Below the pieces are notes generated by a model. It saw nothing but the letters and a program-made list of their open reading frames with translations. It did not search any database and was not told the origin of the DNA. Below, in pieces: positions 23,515 through 31,845 of a DNA stretch of 32,939 nt. The translations under genes and the position numbers were made by a program. The stretch covers positions 1-32,939 of the forward strand of contig JAOPYE010000019.1 of NCBI GenBank assembly GCA_025964775.1, given 5' to 3'. Source of the DNA: Marmoricola sp. Its GTDB lineage: Bacteria; Actinomycetota; Actinomycetes; Propionibacteriales; Nocardioidaceae. Numbering within the stretch: position 1 is the stretch's first letter; each line of letters opens with the position of its first letter.

Positions 23515-25245
23515 TCACTTCACACTGCTGGCAACGTCGATCGGGCCCAGGTCGGGGTAGCCGTTCGATGCTGCGTTGTTGGTGTAGTTCAGGACTTCCG
23601 ATCCGTGGACCATGTAGAAGATCGGAATGTCCAGCGGGATGTACGCGACATCCTTGGCGAGCAACTGGTCGGCCTGCTGCAGGAACGTCGTCTGGTCAGT
23701 CAGCGACGACGAGTTCTGTGCCTTGTCAACCAGTGCGTTGAACGGGTCGCTCTTGTAGGCGCCGTAGTCCTGACCGTTGGACTTCGGGGTCAGGTTCGGG
23801 CGACTGTCGAACAGCGGCGCCGTCACCGTGATGGCCGACGGCCAGTCCGCACCCCAACCAGCCCAGATGAGATCTGCCTTCTGGTCGGGCTGCTGGATGT
23901 TGGTGTAGTAGACGTCCGAGTTCGCCACGCCCTGAAGCGTGACCTTGAACCCAGCCGCCTTCCATGCCGACTGCAGCACACGAGCCTGAGCATCCGCGGT
24001 GGGCGTGCTCGGGTAGGTGTAGGTGAGCGGGTAGGGCATCGGCACGCCGGCCGACTGGAGCAGTGCCTTGGCCTGGGCCGGGTTGCCACTGCCACCCGGG
24101 AACAGGTTGGCCTGGTAGCCCTTGACCAGCGGGCTGACGATGTCGGTCGCCGGCTTGTAGGCCTTCGGACCACCACCGGCTGCCACCCACGCGGTGTCGT
24201 CGGTCGACATCGCGATCGCCTGCCGCACCTTCAGGTTGGTCAACCGCTTGAAGTTGAGCACCAGGTAGTCGACGTACGGCGACGTGACACTCACGGTCCG
24301 GCTCGCCGTAGCACCGAGGACCTCGCTGAACTTCGACGAGGGGATCGACTGCTGGGTGACGCCGCCCTTGTTCGCACCGGCGTTGGCGACCAGCTGGTCA
24401 GTGATCTGCTCCGACGTCTGCCCGACCTTGAAGATGATCTCGTTCGGCAGAGCCTTGCGGATGTTCGGCGAGTCGGTCGACGCGCTGTAGTTCGGGTTCC
24501 GGACGAACGTGCCGCCGGTCTCCTTGTTCCACGTGCCGCCCTGCAGCTCGTACGGGCCGTTCGAGAAGATCTGGTAGTTGGACTTGTCGCCCTGGTCCTT
24601 GTCGGCCCGGTACGGGTCCATCATGTGGAGCGCCGCGATCGCCTCCGGGAAGTCCGGCCAGGGCTTCTTGAAGTGGTAGGTGATCGTGTTGCCCGAGCAG
24701 GTGATGGCCTTGTCGAACAGCGCCTGGCCGTCCTTCTTGTACGGGCCGTCGTAGGCCGGCAGACCGGTCTTCGCGTCCGTCGGGATGTCGAGGTACGTCA
24801 GGATGTAGTTCGGCCCACCGGTGATGACGTCGGTCGCGAACGTGCGCGACGCACCGTACTTGAAGTCATCACACGTGATCGCCTTGCCGTCCTGCCACTT
24901 CACGCCGTTCTTGATCGTGTAGGACCACGTCTTGGCGTTGTCGGTCGACGTACCGGTGTTCGTCGCCAGGTCCGGGACCGGCGTGGTGGCAACCGTCGGG
25001 TCGGACGAGATCGGGAATGCGACGAGCCCGCGGTAGACGGTCCGGCTGAAGTTGGTCATCTCGACGCCCAGGTAGCTGCGCTGGGGATCGGTGTGTTCGT
25101 AGGCGGACCGCACGTAATACGTGAGGGTTCCACCACCCTTGGTGCTGGAGTTCGCGTTCGAACTACCGCCTCCACAGGCAGCGAGTGTGGCTGCCAAAGC
25201 TGCTGCAGTCGCAACCGCAAGCGCCTTTGTTCGATAGCTGGCCAT
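23515..25245 (-). CDS. Peptide-class ABC transporter substrate-binding lipoprotein (SBP family 5)
   Basis: The product captures substrate outside the membrane and hands it to the permeases. The 576 residues begin with a lipoprotein signal: Arg/Lys near the start, a hydrophobic Ala-rich core, and lipobox LAAC with Cys24 as lipidation site, followed by GGGSSNANSS. The mature part is an SBP_bac_5 domain, recognisable by DPQRSYLG, the TWSYTIKNGVKWQDGKAIT stretch and KVGQTSEQIT. Substrate (oligopeptide, dipeptide, or another compound) cannot be read from this. The start ATG (25243-25245) has a strong GAGAAGGAGAGG ribosome-binding site 3-5 bases upstream. It is the second gene of the operon, 85 bases after permease C. 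Confidence 0.94.
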   Translation of the reverse strand: MASYRTKALAVATAAALAATLAACGGGSSNANSSTKGGGTLTYYVRSAYEHTDPQRSYLGVEMTNFSRTVYRGLVAFPISSDPTVATTPVPDLATNTGTSTDNAKTWSYTIKNGVKWQDGKAITCDDFKYGASRTFATDVITGGPNYILTYLDIPTDAKTGLPAYDGPYKKDGQALFDKAITCSGNTITYHFKKPWPDFPEAIAALHMMDPYRADKDQGDKSNYQIFSNGPYELQGGTWNKETGGTFVRNPNYSASTDSPNIRKALPNEIIFKVGQTSEQITDQLVANAGANKGGVTQQSIPSSKFSEVLGATASRTVSVTSPYVDYLVLNFKRLTNLKVRQAIAMSTDDTAWVAAGGGPKAYKPATDIVSPLVKGYQANLFPGGSGNPAQAKALLQSAGVPMPYPLTYTYPSTPTADAQARVLQSAWKAAGFKVTLQGVANSDVYYTNIQQPDQKADLIWAGWGADWPSAITVTAPLFDSRPNLTPKSNGQDYGAYKSDPFNALVDKAQNSSSLTDQTTFLQQADQLLAKDVAYIPLDIPIFYMVHGSEVLNYTNNAASNGYPDLGPIDVASSVK

Positions 25246-25330
25246 TACCTCTCCTTCTCCGTGCGCACCCGAGTGGGCGTCACTATCGACAGCTCCGTGC
25301 TGCCGAAATCTGGGGTCGTGCTGGGCGTCT

Positions 25331-26338
25331 TCATCGGTCGCCCTTCGGGTCGAGCGCGTCGCGCAGTCCGTCGCCCAGCAGGTTGAAGCTGACGACGATG
25401 ATCGCGAGCAGCAGCGCCGGGTAGAAGAAGTAGGAGAAGTCCGAGCCGGAGAAGTTCACCGAGTCGCCGAGGATGTTGCCCAGCGTCGGCGTCGGGACCG
25501 GGATTCCAACGCCCAGGAACGAGAGCGCGGCTTCGGCCGAGACGTAGGCCGGCATGATCAAGGTGAACTGCACGAGCACCGGTGCCCACAGGTTCGGCAG
25601 GATCTCCTTGAAGTAGATCCGTCGACGCGACGCACCGGACAGACGGGCCGCGTCGATGAATTCACGTTCTCGGATCGAGAGCACCTGACCACGGATCAGA
25701 CGAGCGATCGAGGGCCAGCCGAACAGACCCAGCACGAGGACCTCGTACACCCCGTTCGGGATCGCGTCGCTCGTATCGCCGGGCAGGATCTTCGCGAACA
25801 GCGCGACACCGGTGGCGGACAGGGCCAGCAGCATCAGCGTCTGCGGGAACGACAGCGTCATGTCGATGAATCGGCCGATGATCGCGTCGACCCAGCCTCC
25901 GCTGAACCCCGAGATGATGCCGAGCACGACGCCGATGACCACGGCGACGATCGTGGCGGAGATCGCGATCGTCAGCGAGAAGGTGATCCCGTACGAGAGA
26001 CGGGACAGGAAATCAGTGCCGGTACGCGGCTCGACACCGAGCAGGTGGTGCCAGCTCGTGCCGCCCCAGGCGCCGTTGGGAACTCCACCGAGGTCGATGT
26101 TGAGAAGCTTCTGATCATTGGCGAGCGGCTTGGAGACCCCCACCTTCACCAGGATCGGGGAGACGATGCCCGCGAGGAAGTAGAAGACCACGATCCAGAA
26201 GGAGATCATCGAGAGGCGATCGCGGCGGAACCGGCCGAGAGCCAGTTGCGTGGGCGACTGACCAGCGATCAGGCCGGTCGGGGTGATCTTCGGGTCGATG
26301 GGTTCTGACACCTCGAGTTGGGACTCCTGAAAGGACAT
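25331..26338 (-). CDS. Peptide-class ABC transporter permease (DppC/OppC-type)
   Basis: This is the second permease, but first in gene order. The 335 residues start with a polar N-terminal segment containing FRRDRLSMISF, typical of the OppC_N domain, then a first helix (about 46-66), an extracytoplasmic loop with GTDFLSRLSYG, and five more helices. The EAA motif is REREFIDAARLSGASRRRIY. The end VVSFNLLGDGLRDALDPKG is diagnostic of DppC. I chose the ATG at 26336-26338 (MSFQESQLEV), with GAGG 7 bases upstream, over a longer frame with no similarity. The operon promoter is probably in the 170 bases upstream. Confidence 0.93.
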   Translation of the reverse strand: MSFQESQLEVSEPIDPKITPTGLIAGQSPTQLALGRFRRDRLSMISFWIVVFYFLAGIVSPILVKVGVSKPLANDQKLLNIDLGGVPNGAWGGTSWHHLLGVEPRTGTDFLSRLSYGITFSLTIAISATIVAVVIGVVLGIISGFSGGWVDAIIGRFIDMTLSFPQTLMLLALSATGVALFAKILPGDTSDAIPNGVYEVLVLGLFGWPSIARLIRGQVLSIREREFIDAARLSGASRRRIYFKEILPNLWAPVLVQFTLIMPAYVSAEAALSFLGVGIPVPTPTLGNILGDSVNFSGSDFSYFFYPALLLAIIVVSFNLLGDGLRDALDPKGDR

Positions 26339-26398
26339 CAGCACCTCATCGACGGGTTGGTCGGACAGATTCCGCGCTGGCCCTCGAGATCGTCGCAA

Positions 26399-26432
26399 GC
26401 CTGCGCCGGACGCGACTCTATGTGACGCAGGC
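26399..26432 (-). promoter_or_regulatory. Inverted repeat around a -10-like box upstream of permease C
   Basis: GCCTGCG (26399-26405) and CGCAGGC (26426-26432) flank a minus-strand TAGAGT (26415-26420), a TANNNT-type -10 candidate. The arms are 20 bases apart. The arrangement could be an operator over the importer promoter. This is the only notable structure in the 170-base gap between aspS and permease C, apart from the hairpin at the aspS stop. Confidence 0.3.
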
Positions 26433-26501
26433 ACCAGGAAGGATCACCCTCTGGTAACGATATGAACACGACGTGCGACGGACCCGGTTCAGCGAGTCCT
26501 C

Positions 26502-26519
26502 CGGAAGTTCACCCTTCCG
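26502..26519 (-). terminator. Hairpin across the aspS stop codon
   Basis: CGGAAG and CTTCCG form a perfect 6-bp stem with a 6-base loop, and the stop codon of aspS lies in the loop and inner stem. No U-tract follows. It may contribute to transcript end formation, with low confidence. Confidence 0.3.
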
Positions 26520-28287
26520 ACGAAAGATCCTTCACCGGAACGGCGTCGACGCCCGCTTCTGCCCGCTGTGCCGGGGTAATGGGGGCGGGTGCCGCCGTGA
26601 GCGGATCGAAGCCGCCGCCGCTCTTCGGGAACGCGATCACGTCGCGGATCGAGTCGGTCCTGGCGAGCAGGGCGCAGATCCGGTCCATCCCGACAGCGAT
26701 ACCACCGTGCGGCGGTGCTCCGAAGGCGAAGGCGTCGAGCAGGAACCCGAACTTCTCCTGCGCCTCCTCGGCGGACAGGCCCATGACCGCGAAGACCCGC
26801 TTCTGCATGTCCTCGCGGTGGATCCGGATCGAACCACCGCCCAGTTCGTTGCCGTTGCAGACGATGTCGTAGGCGTACGCCAGCGCGCTGCCCGGATCGG
26901 TGTCGAAGGTGTCGGCGAACTCGGGCCTGGGGCCCGTGAACGCGTGGTGCACTGCCGTCCAGGCGCCCGCGCCGACCGCGACGTCGCCACTCGCGACGGC
27001 GTCCGAGCTCGGTTCGAACATAGGCGCGTCGACCACCCAGGTGAAGGCGAAGGTGTTCTCGTCGATCAACCCACCGCGCCGGCCGATCTCCAGACGGGCT
27101 GCACCGAGCAGCGCGCGACTGGACTTCACCGGTCCGGCGGCGAAGAAGATGCAGTCCCCCGGGCTCGCGCCGACCTGGGCTGCCAGGCCCACGGCCTCGG
27201 CGTCGGTCAGGTTCTTGGCCACCGGGCCGGCGAGCTGGCCGTCGTCGCCCACCAGGACGTAGGCGAGGCCCTTGGCGCCGCGTTGCTTGGCCCAGTCCTG
27301 CCAGGCATCCAGCTTCTTGCGAGGCTGGCTCGCACCGCCGGGCATCACCACAGCGCCGACGTACTCGGCCTGGAAGACACGGAAGGTGGTGTCCTTGAAG
27401 TACTCGGTGCACTCGACGAGCTCGAGGCCCATCCGGAGGTCGGGCTTGTCGGAGCCGAACCGGCGCATCGCCTCGGCATAGGTCATCCGCGGAATCGGTC
27501 GCTGGATGTCGACGTCGATCAGCTTCCACATCGCGGCCAGGACGTCTTCCATCAGGGCGATCACGTCGTCCTGGTCGGCGAAGCTCATCTCGATGTCGAG
27601 CTGGGTGAACTCCGGTTGACGGTCGGCGCGGAAGTCCTCGTCCCGGTAGCAGCGGGCGATCTGGTAGTACCGCTCCATCCCGGCGACCATCAGCAGCTGC
27701 TTGAACAGCTGCGGGCTCTGCGGCAACGCGTACCAGCTGCCCGGCTGGAGGCGTGCCGGTACCAGGAAGTCGCGCGCGCCCTCGGGTGTCGACCGGGTCA
27801 GCGTCGGCGTCTCGATCTCGACGAAGTCGTGGGCGTCCAGGACGTCGCGTGCTGCCTTGTTGACCTTGCTGCGCAGGCGCAGCGCAGCGTTCGGACCGCT
27901 GCGACGCAGGTCGAGATAGCGGTGCTTGAGCCGGGCTTCTTCACCGACCTCGACGTGATCATCGATCGGGAAGGGAAGCGGCGCAGCCTCGTTGAGCACC
28001 TCGACCTCGGTCGCGATGACCTCGATCTCGCCCGAACCCAGGTTCGGGTTGCTGTTGCCCTCGGGACGCAGCGAGACCTCGCCGGTGACCCTGAGGCAGA
28101 ACTCGTTGCGCAGGTTGCCGGCGACGTCCTCGTCCCGGATCACGACCTGGACGACCCCACTGGCCTCGCGCAGATCGATGAACGCGACACCGCCGTGATC
28201 GCGCCGGCGGGCGACCCAGCCGGCCAGGGTGACGGTCTGACCGACGTTTTCAGCGCGAAGGGCGCCGGCGTCGTGGGTGCGGATCAC
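26509..28287 (-). CDS. aspS: Aspartyl-tRNA synthetase (probably nondiscriminating)
   Basis: The enzyme charges tRNA-Asp and probably also tRNA-Asn. The 592 residues match the bacterial type, with an N-terminal OB-fold anticodon-binding domain ([19 protein letters not shown]), class II motif 2 ([19 protein letters not shown]), an inserted GAD domain in the middle, and motif 3 ([17 protein letters not shown]). His31 in RRRDHGG is the residue associated with nondiscriminating AspRS; discriminating enzymes usually have Leu there. If so, the cell needs GatCAB to convert Asp-tRNA-Asn (inference). The start is GTG at 28285-28287, overlapping the hisS stop as GTGA. A longer open frame upstream is only the shadow of hisS. 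Confidence 0.96.
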   Translation of the reverse strand: MIRTHDAGALRAENVGQTVTLAGWVARRRDHGGVAFIDLREASGVVQVVIRDEDVAGNLRNEFCLRVTGEVSLRPEGNSNPNLGSGEIEVIATEVEVLNEAAPLPFPIDDHVEVGEEARLKHRYLDLRRSGPNAALRLRSKVNKAARDVLDAHDFVEIETPTLTRSTPEGARDFLVPARLQPGSWYALPQSPQLFKQLLMVAGMERYYQIARCYRDEDFRADRQPEFTQLDIEMSFADQDDVIALMEDVLAAMWKLIDVDIQRPIPRMTYAEAMRRFGSDKPDLRMGLELVECTEYFKDTTFRVFQAEYVGAVVMPGGASQPRKKLDAWQDWAKQRGAKGLAYVLVGDDGQLAGPVAKNLTDAEAVGLAAQVGASPGDCIFFAAGPVKSSRALLGAARLEIGRRGGLIDENTFAFTWVVDAPMFEPSSDAVASGDVAVGAGAWTAVHHAFTGPRPEFADTFDTDPGSALAYAYDIVCNGNELGGGSIRIHREDMQKRVFAVMGLSAEEAQEKFGFLLDAFAFGAPPHGGIAVGMDRICALLARTDSIRDVIAFPKSGGGFDPLTAAPAPITPAQRAEAGVDAVPVKDLSSEG

Positions 28288-29621
28288 GGGTTCTTCTCCT
28301 GGGTGGTGGCGATGCTGGGTCTGAGGTCTTCGGCCGGCGGCGTCCAGGTGGCCGGGTCCACCGGCACCTGGTCGCCGCTGCGGATGTCCTTCATCTGGGG
28401 GCCGTCCGCGGTAGAGAACAGAACGTACGGGATGCCGCGTCGCTCGGCGTACCGGATTTGCTTGCCGAACTTCTGGGCACCCGCTGCCACCTCGCACGGA
28501 ACGCCACTCGCGCGCAGCTGCGTTGCCAGCGCGTCGCTGGCCGGTCGCGACTCCTCGTCGCTGACTGCGACCAGGACTGCGCTCGGCACGGAACGATCGG
28601 CCGTCAGGCCGCCTGCAACAAGGGAGACGACGACGCGGGAGAGCCCGAACGAGATCCCGACCCCGGGGTAGGTGGTCGTCCCGTCGCTCGCGAGGCGGTC
28701 GTACCGGCCCCCCGAGCAGATCGACCCGAGCTGGTCGTAGCCCGCCAGCCGGGTCTCGAAGACCGTGCCGGTGTAGTAGTCGAGCCCGCGGGCGATGCGG
28801 AGGTCGGCGACGACGTCGACCCCGTCGATGCCCTGGCACCCCTCGATGACCTGCGCCAGCTCGTCGAGACCCTCGGCGAGCACGGGGTGCGAGACACCGA
28901 GTCCTTCGACCTGGCTCACGAAGGACGAGTCGGTGCTGCGGACCCCGGCCAGGGCGAGTACGGCGCGTGCCTGCTCCGCGGTCGTCCCGCCTTCGGAGAC
29001 CAGCAGGTCGCTCAGCTTGTCGGCCGGGACCTTGTCCAGCTTGTCGACGACCCGCATGACTGCTTCGGTGTCGCTGAGGCCCAGACCGAGGTAGAACCCC
29101 TCGAGGACCTTGCGGTTGTTGATCTGCAGCGTCGCCCTCGGGATGGGGAGCGCGGCAAGCGCCTCCGCCATCACCCGGGCAACTTCGATGTCGTGGTGGA
29201 ACGGCAGCTCGCCGGCGCCGACCACGTCGATGTCGGCCTGGGTGAACTCGCGGTAGCGCCCCTGCTGCGGCCGTTCCCCGCGCCACACCTTCTGGATCTG
29301 GTACCGCCGGAACGGGAAGTCCAGCTTGCCGGAGTTCTCCAGCACGTACCGGGCGAACGGCACGGTCAGGTCGAAGTGCAGGCCGAGGCCGGCGTCCTTG
29401 CCGCCCTCGTCCTCCTGCAGCCGCCGCAGGACGTAGACCTCCTTGGAGGTCTCCCCCTTGCTCAGCAGCTGGTCGAGCGGTTCGACCGCACGGGTCTCGA
29501 TGTTGGCGAAGCCGTGGAGCTCGAAGATCCGGGACAGGATGGCGATGATCTCGGTCTCGGCGAAGCGCTGCGCAGGCAGCAGCTCGGGGTAGCCGCTCAG
29601 CGGCGTGGGCTTGCCTGCCAT
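28284..29621 (-). CDS. hisS: Histidyl-tRNA synthetase
   Basis: HisRS charges tRNA-His. The 445 residues contain class II motif 1 region ([17 protein letters not shown]), motif 2 [23 protein letters not shown], the histidine-binding HisA motif [13 protein letters not shown] near residue 278, motif 3 ([13 protein letters not shown]) and a C-terminal anticodon-binding domain. The start ATG at 29619-29621 shares a base with the stop of the MBL-hydrolase gene (TGATG). aspS follows with a GTGA overlap, so the three genes look like one translationally coupled unit. The upstream open frame beyond the ATG is a shadow of the hydrolase gene. Confidence 0.97.
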   Translation of the reverse strand: MAGKPTPLSGYPELLPAQRFAETEIIAILSRIFELHGFANIETRAVEPLDQLLSKGETSKEVYVLRRLQEDEGGKDAGLGLHFDLTVPFARYVLENSGKLDFPFRRYQIQKVWRGERPQQGRYREFTQADIDVVGAGELPFHHDIEVARVMAEALAALPIPRATLQINNRKVLEGFYLGLGLSDTEAVMRVVDKLDKVPADKLSDLLVSEGGTTAEQARAVLALAGVRSTDSSFVSQVEGLGVSHPVLAEGLDELAQVIEGCQGIDGVDVVADLRIARGLDYYTGTVFETRLAGYDQLGSICSGGRYDRLASDGTTTYPGVGISFGLSRVVVSLVAGGLTADRSVPSAVLVAVSDEESRPASDALATQLRASGVPCEVAAGAQKFGKQIRYAERRGIPYVLFSTADGPQMKDIRSGDQVPVDPATWTPPAEDLRPSIATTQEKNP

Positions 29622-30331
29622 CACAGTCCCCGGGTGACGCGGCCGACGTCGAGGTCGTCGATCAGGTCGAGCAGGAACGGATTGGTCGCACGTTCGGCGC
29701 CGATCGAGGTCTGCTCGCCGTGCCCCGGAAGGACCACGATGTCGTCGCGCAGGGTGAGCACCTTGGTGCGCAGGCTCTGCATCATCACCGCGTGATCGCC
29801 GCCGGGCAGGTCGGTGCGCCCGATCGATCCCGCGAAGAGCAGGTCGCCGGAGAAGAGCACCTCGGAGACGTCCGCCTCCGGGTACGGAGTCCGGAAGGTG
29901 ATCGAACCCTCGGTGTGGCCGGGTGTGTGGTCGACGACGAACTCCAGGCCGGCGAGCGTGAGCCTCTGCGCGTCCTCGATCTCGACCACGCTGTCGGGCT
30001 CGGCGAACTCGTACTTGCCACCGAGGAGCATCGCGGTCGTCTCCGCCGACATGCCCGCCATCGGGTTGGCCAGCAGGTGCCGGTCCTTCGGGTGGATGTA
30101 CGCCGTGGCGTCGTATGTGCCGGCCACCGGCGCCACGCACCACATGTGGTCGACGTGACCGTGGGTCACCAGGACCGAGACAGGCTTGAGGTTGTGCTCG
30201 CGTACGACGGCTGCCACACCTTCTGCGGCGTCCTTGCCCGGGTCGATGACGACGCACTCGGTGCCGGGCCCGGTGGCCACCACGTAGCAGTTGGTCCCCC
30301 ACGGCCCCGCCGGAAAGCCTGCGATCAGCAC
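29621..30331 (-). CDS. MBL-fold metallohydrolase (glyoxalase II-like)
   Basis: The 236-residue product is a single-domain metallo-beta-lactamase-fold hydrolase. The metal motif THGHVDH is at 56-62 (His57, His59, Asp61, His62). Further ligands are His139 in HTPGHTEGS, Asp163 in FSGDLLF, and a last His in [10 protein letters not shown]. The pattern matches hydroxyacylglutathione-hydrolase-like proteins that lack the C-terminal substrate domain. Actinomycetes use mycothiol rather than glutathione, so the natural thioester is unknown. The start is GTG at 30329-30331 with a GGAG site about 8 bases upstream. This protein is commonly encoded just before hisS in actinobacteria. It is divergent from the DUF349 gene. 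Confidence 0.92.
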   Translation of the reverse strand: MLIAGFPAGPWGTNCYVVATGPGTECVVIDPGKDAAEGVAAVVREHNLKPVSVLVTHGHVDHMWCVAPVAGTYDATAYIHPKDRHLLANPMAGMSAETTAMLLGGKYEFAEPDSVVEIEDAQRLTLAGLEFVVDHTPGHTEGSITFRTPYPEADVSEVLFSGDLLFAGSIGRTDLPGGDHAVMMQSLRTKVLTLRDDIVVLPGHGEQTSIGAERATNPFLLDLIDDLDVGRVTRGL

Positions 30332-30369
30332 TGTGTTACTCCTGCTCCGGGGTCCGACGTTCGGCGCCC

Positions 30370-30375
30370 AGCCTA
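30370..30375 (-). promoter_or_regulatory. Candidate -10 box for the MBL-hisS-aspS unit
   Basis: TAGGCT on the minus strand fits TANNNT, about 40 bases before the GTG start, in the 146-base divergent gap. No strong -35 is visible. Confidence 0.3.
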
Positions 30376-30381
30376 CTGTCC

Positions 30382-30411
30382 CTGACCTGCAGGGCTGGTC
30401 ATGGCTACGAT
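30382..30411 (+). promoter_or_regulatory. Candidate promoter for the DUF349 gene
   Basis: CTGACC (30382-30387) and TACGAT (30406-30411), separated by 18 bases, resemble a sigma-70-class -35/-10 pair. Transcription would begin near 30418, about 60 bases before the GTG start. Confidence 0.42.
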
Positions 30412-30477
30412 GAACCCCGCAGTGGATGCTCGGGTGGAGCATCGGGTTGGAAATCGCAGGCCGACGGAGGGGTCACA

Positions 30478-31719
30478 GTGACCGCGCAGGGCAACGAAGG
30501 CGACAGCTTCGGCCGGGTCGACGCAGACGGGACCGTCTACGTCCGCATGGGCGGCGAGGAGCGGGTCGTCGGGCAGTACCCGGAGGGATCGCCGGAAGAG
30601 GCCATGGCCTTCTTCACCAAGCGGTACGACGCACTGGCGTTCGAGGTCCAGCTCCTCGAGCAGCGGGTCCGCTCCGGCGCGATGTCCCCCGACGAAGCCA
30701 CCTCCTCGATCACCCGGGTCTCGGCCCAGCTCGCCGAACCGCACGCCGTCGGCGACATCACCGCGCTGATCGGCCGCCTCAACGCTCTCAAGCCCGTCAT
30801 CGGCCTGCAGCGCGAGCAGCGCCGCGAGGAGCGCAGCAAGCGCGTCGAGGAGTCGCGCGCACGCAAGACCTCGATCGTCGCCGAGGCCGAGAAGATCGCT
30901 GCCGGCACGGACTGGCGCAACGGCGCCAACCGGCTGCGCGACCTGCTCACCGAGTGGAAGGAACTTCCCCGGCTCGAGAAGTCCGCGGACGACGAGCTGT
31001 GGCACCGGTTCTCCAGTTCGCGCACCACTTACACCCGGGCCCGCAAGGCGCACTTCGCGGTGGTCTCCGAGCAGCGGGACAGCGCGCGCGTGGTCAAGGA
31101 GCGCCTGGTCAAGGAGGCCGAGGCGCTCTCCGACTCCACCGACTGGGCGGGTACGTCGACCAAGTACCGCAACCTGATGTCGGACTGGAAGGCGGCCGGC
31201 CCGGCTCCGAAGGACGTCGACGACGCTCTGTGGAAGCGCTTCCGCGGAGCCCAGGACGTCTTCTTCGGCGCCCGCGACGCCGCCAACGCCGAGCTCGACC
31301 AGGAATTCGCCGCGAACGCCGAGGTGAAGAAGGCACTCCTCGTCGAAGCCGAGGCGCTGCTCCCGGTCACCGATCTGGCCGCCGCCAAGAAGGCGTTCCG
31401 TGACATCTCCGAGCGCTGGGACGCGGCAGGCAAGGTGCCGCGCGACGACATGAAGACCCTCGAGGGCCGGATCCGCAAGGTCGAGCAGGAGATCCGCGGC
31501 CTGGAAGACGCGCAGTGGAAGAAGTCGGACCCGGAGAAGTCCGCCCGCGCCGACGGCATGGTCGGCCAGCTGGAGGACGCGATCGCCAAGATCGAGGCCG
31601 ACCTCGCCAAGGCGAAGGCATCGGGAAACGACAAGAAGGTCCGGGACCTCGAGGAGAACCTCGAGTCACGGCGGACGTTCCTGGAGATGGCGAAGAAGAC
31701 AGCGTCCGAGTTCAGCTGA
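30478..31719 (+). CDS. DUF349 repeat protein, unknown function
   Basis: The 413 residues form a mostly alpha-helical cytoplasmic protein with three DUF349 repeats. Each has the pattern DW/DL...LxxxWKxxG...D..LW.RF, visible as DWRNGANRLRDLLTEWKELP, DWAGTSTKYRNLMSDWKAAG and DLAAAKKAFRDISERWDAAG. An N-terminal beta-rich part (1-45, GTVYVRMGGEERVVGQYP) and a charged C-terminal coiled coil (340-413) flank them. The family has no firm biochemical role. The start is GTG at 30478 with a GGAGGGG ribosome-binding site upstream. It is convergent with relA and divergent from the hisS cluster, a layout I recall as conserved in actinomycetes. Confidence 0.92.
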   Translation: MTAQGNEGDSFGRVDADGTVYVRMGGEERVVGQYPEGSPEEAMAFFTKRYDALAFEVQLLEQRVRSGAMSPDEATSSITRVSAQLAEPHAVGDITALIGRLNALKPVIGLQREQRREERSKRVEESRARKTSIVAEAEKIAAGTDWRNGANRLRDLLTEWKELPRLEKSADDELWHRFSSSRTTYTRARKAHFAVVSEQRDSARVVKERLVKEAEALSDSTDWAGTSTKYRNLMSDWKAAGPAPKDVDDALWKRFRGAQDVFFGARDAANAELDQEFAANAEVKKALLVEAEALLPVTDLAAAKKAFRDISERWDAAGKVPRDDMKTLEGRIRKVEQEIRGLEDAQWKKSDPEKSARADGMVGQLEDAIAKIEADLAKAKASGNDKKVRDLEENLESRRTFLEMAKKTASEFS

Positions 31720-31845
31720 GTTGCGCCTGCGGCGGGTTTGCCCTGCGGGCGGCTTCGGTGGTCCGGGGTGCGGGGTCGGCGTCCAGACCCCCTTGCGCCA
31801 TCGGCTTACCTGGGTGGGGGACTGACGAGGCGCGCGACTCTGTCT
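31720..31845. repeat. Structured non-coding stretch between DUF349 and relA, candidate dispersed repeat
   Basis: The 126 bases between the two convergent stops hold several short palindromes: GCC-TGC-GGC (31725-31733), GCCC-TGC-GGGC (31740-31750) and GGGGTC/GACCCC (31772-31777 with 31786-31791). They can act as a bidirectional terminator. The sequence also reads like an intergenic repeat I remember from Nocardioides genomes, but only one copy is here and I cannot confirm it. Confidence 0.4.

Noticed and set aside
23512..25386. 624-codon open frame on the plus strand, opposite the binding-lipoprotein gene
   Set aside because: It is a shadow of a recognisable SBP family 5 gene, with low-complexity Arg/Val/Gly composition and no start signal.
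26473..28671. 732-codon open frame on the plus strand, opposite aspS
   Set aside because: It is antisense to a complete aspS, has the Arg/Val/Asp/Gly-rich composition typical of high-GC antisense frames, and shows no family motif.
28288..29286. aspS frame extending far upstream to make a 925-residue protein
   Set aside because: The extra part lies inside hisS in another frame and has no similarity to AspRS. The GTG at 28287 with a GTGA overlap is the natural start.
29622..30302. hisS frame extending upstream to make a 672-residue protein
   Set aside because: The extension overlaps the MBL hydrolase gene in another frame; HisRS sequence begins at the ATG at 29621.
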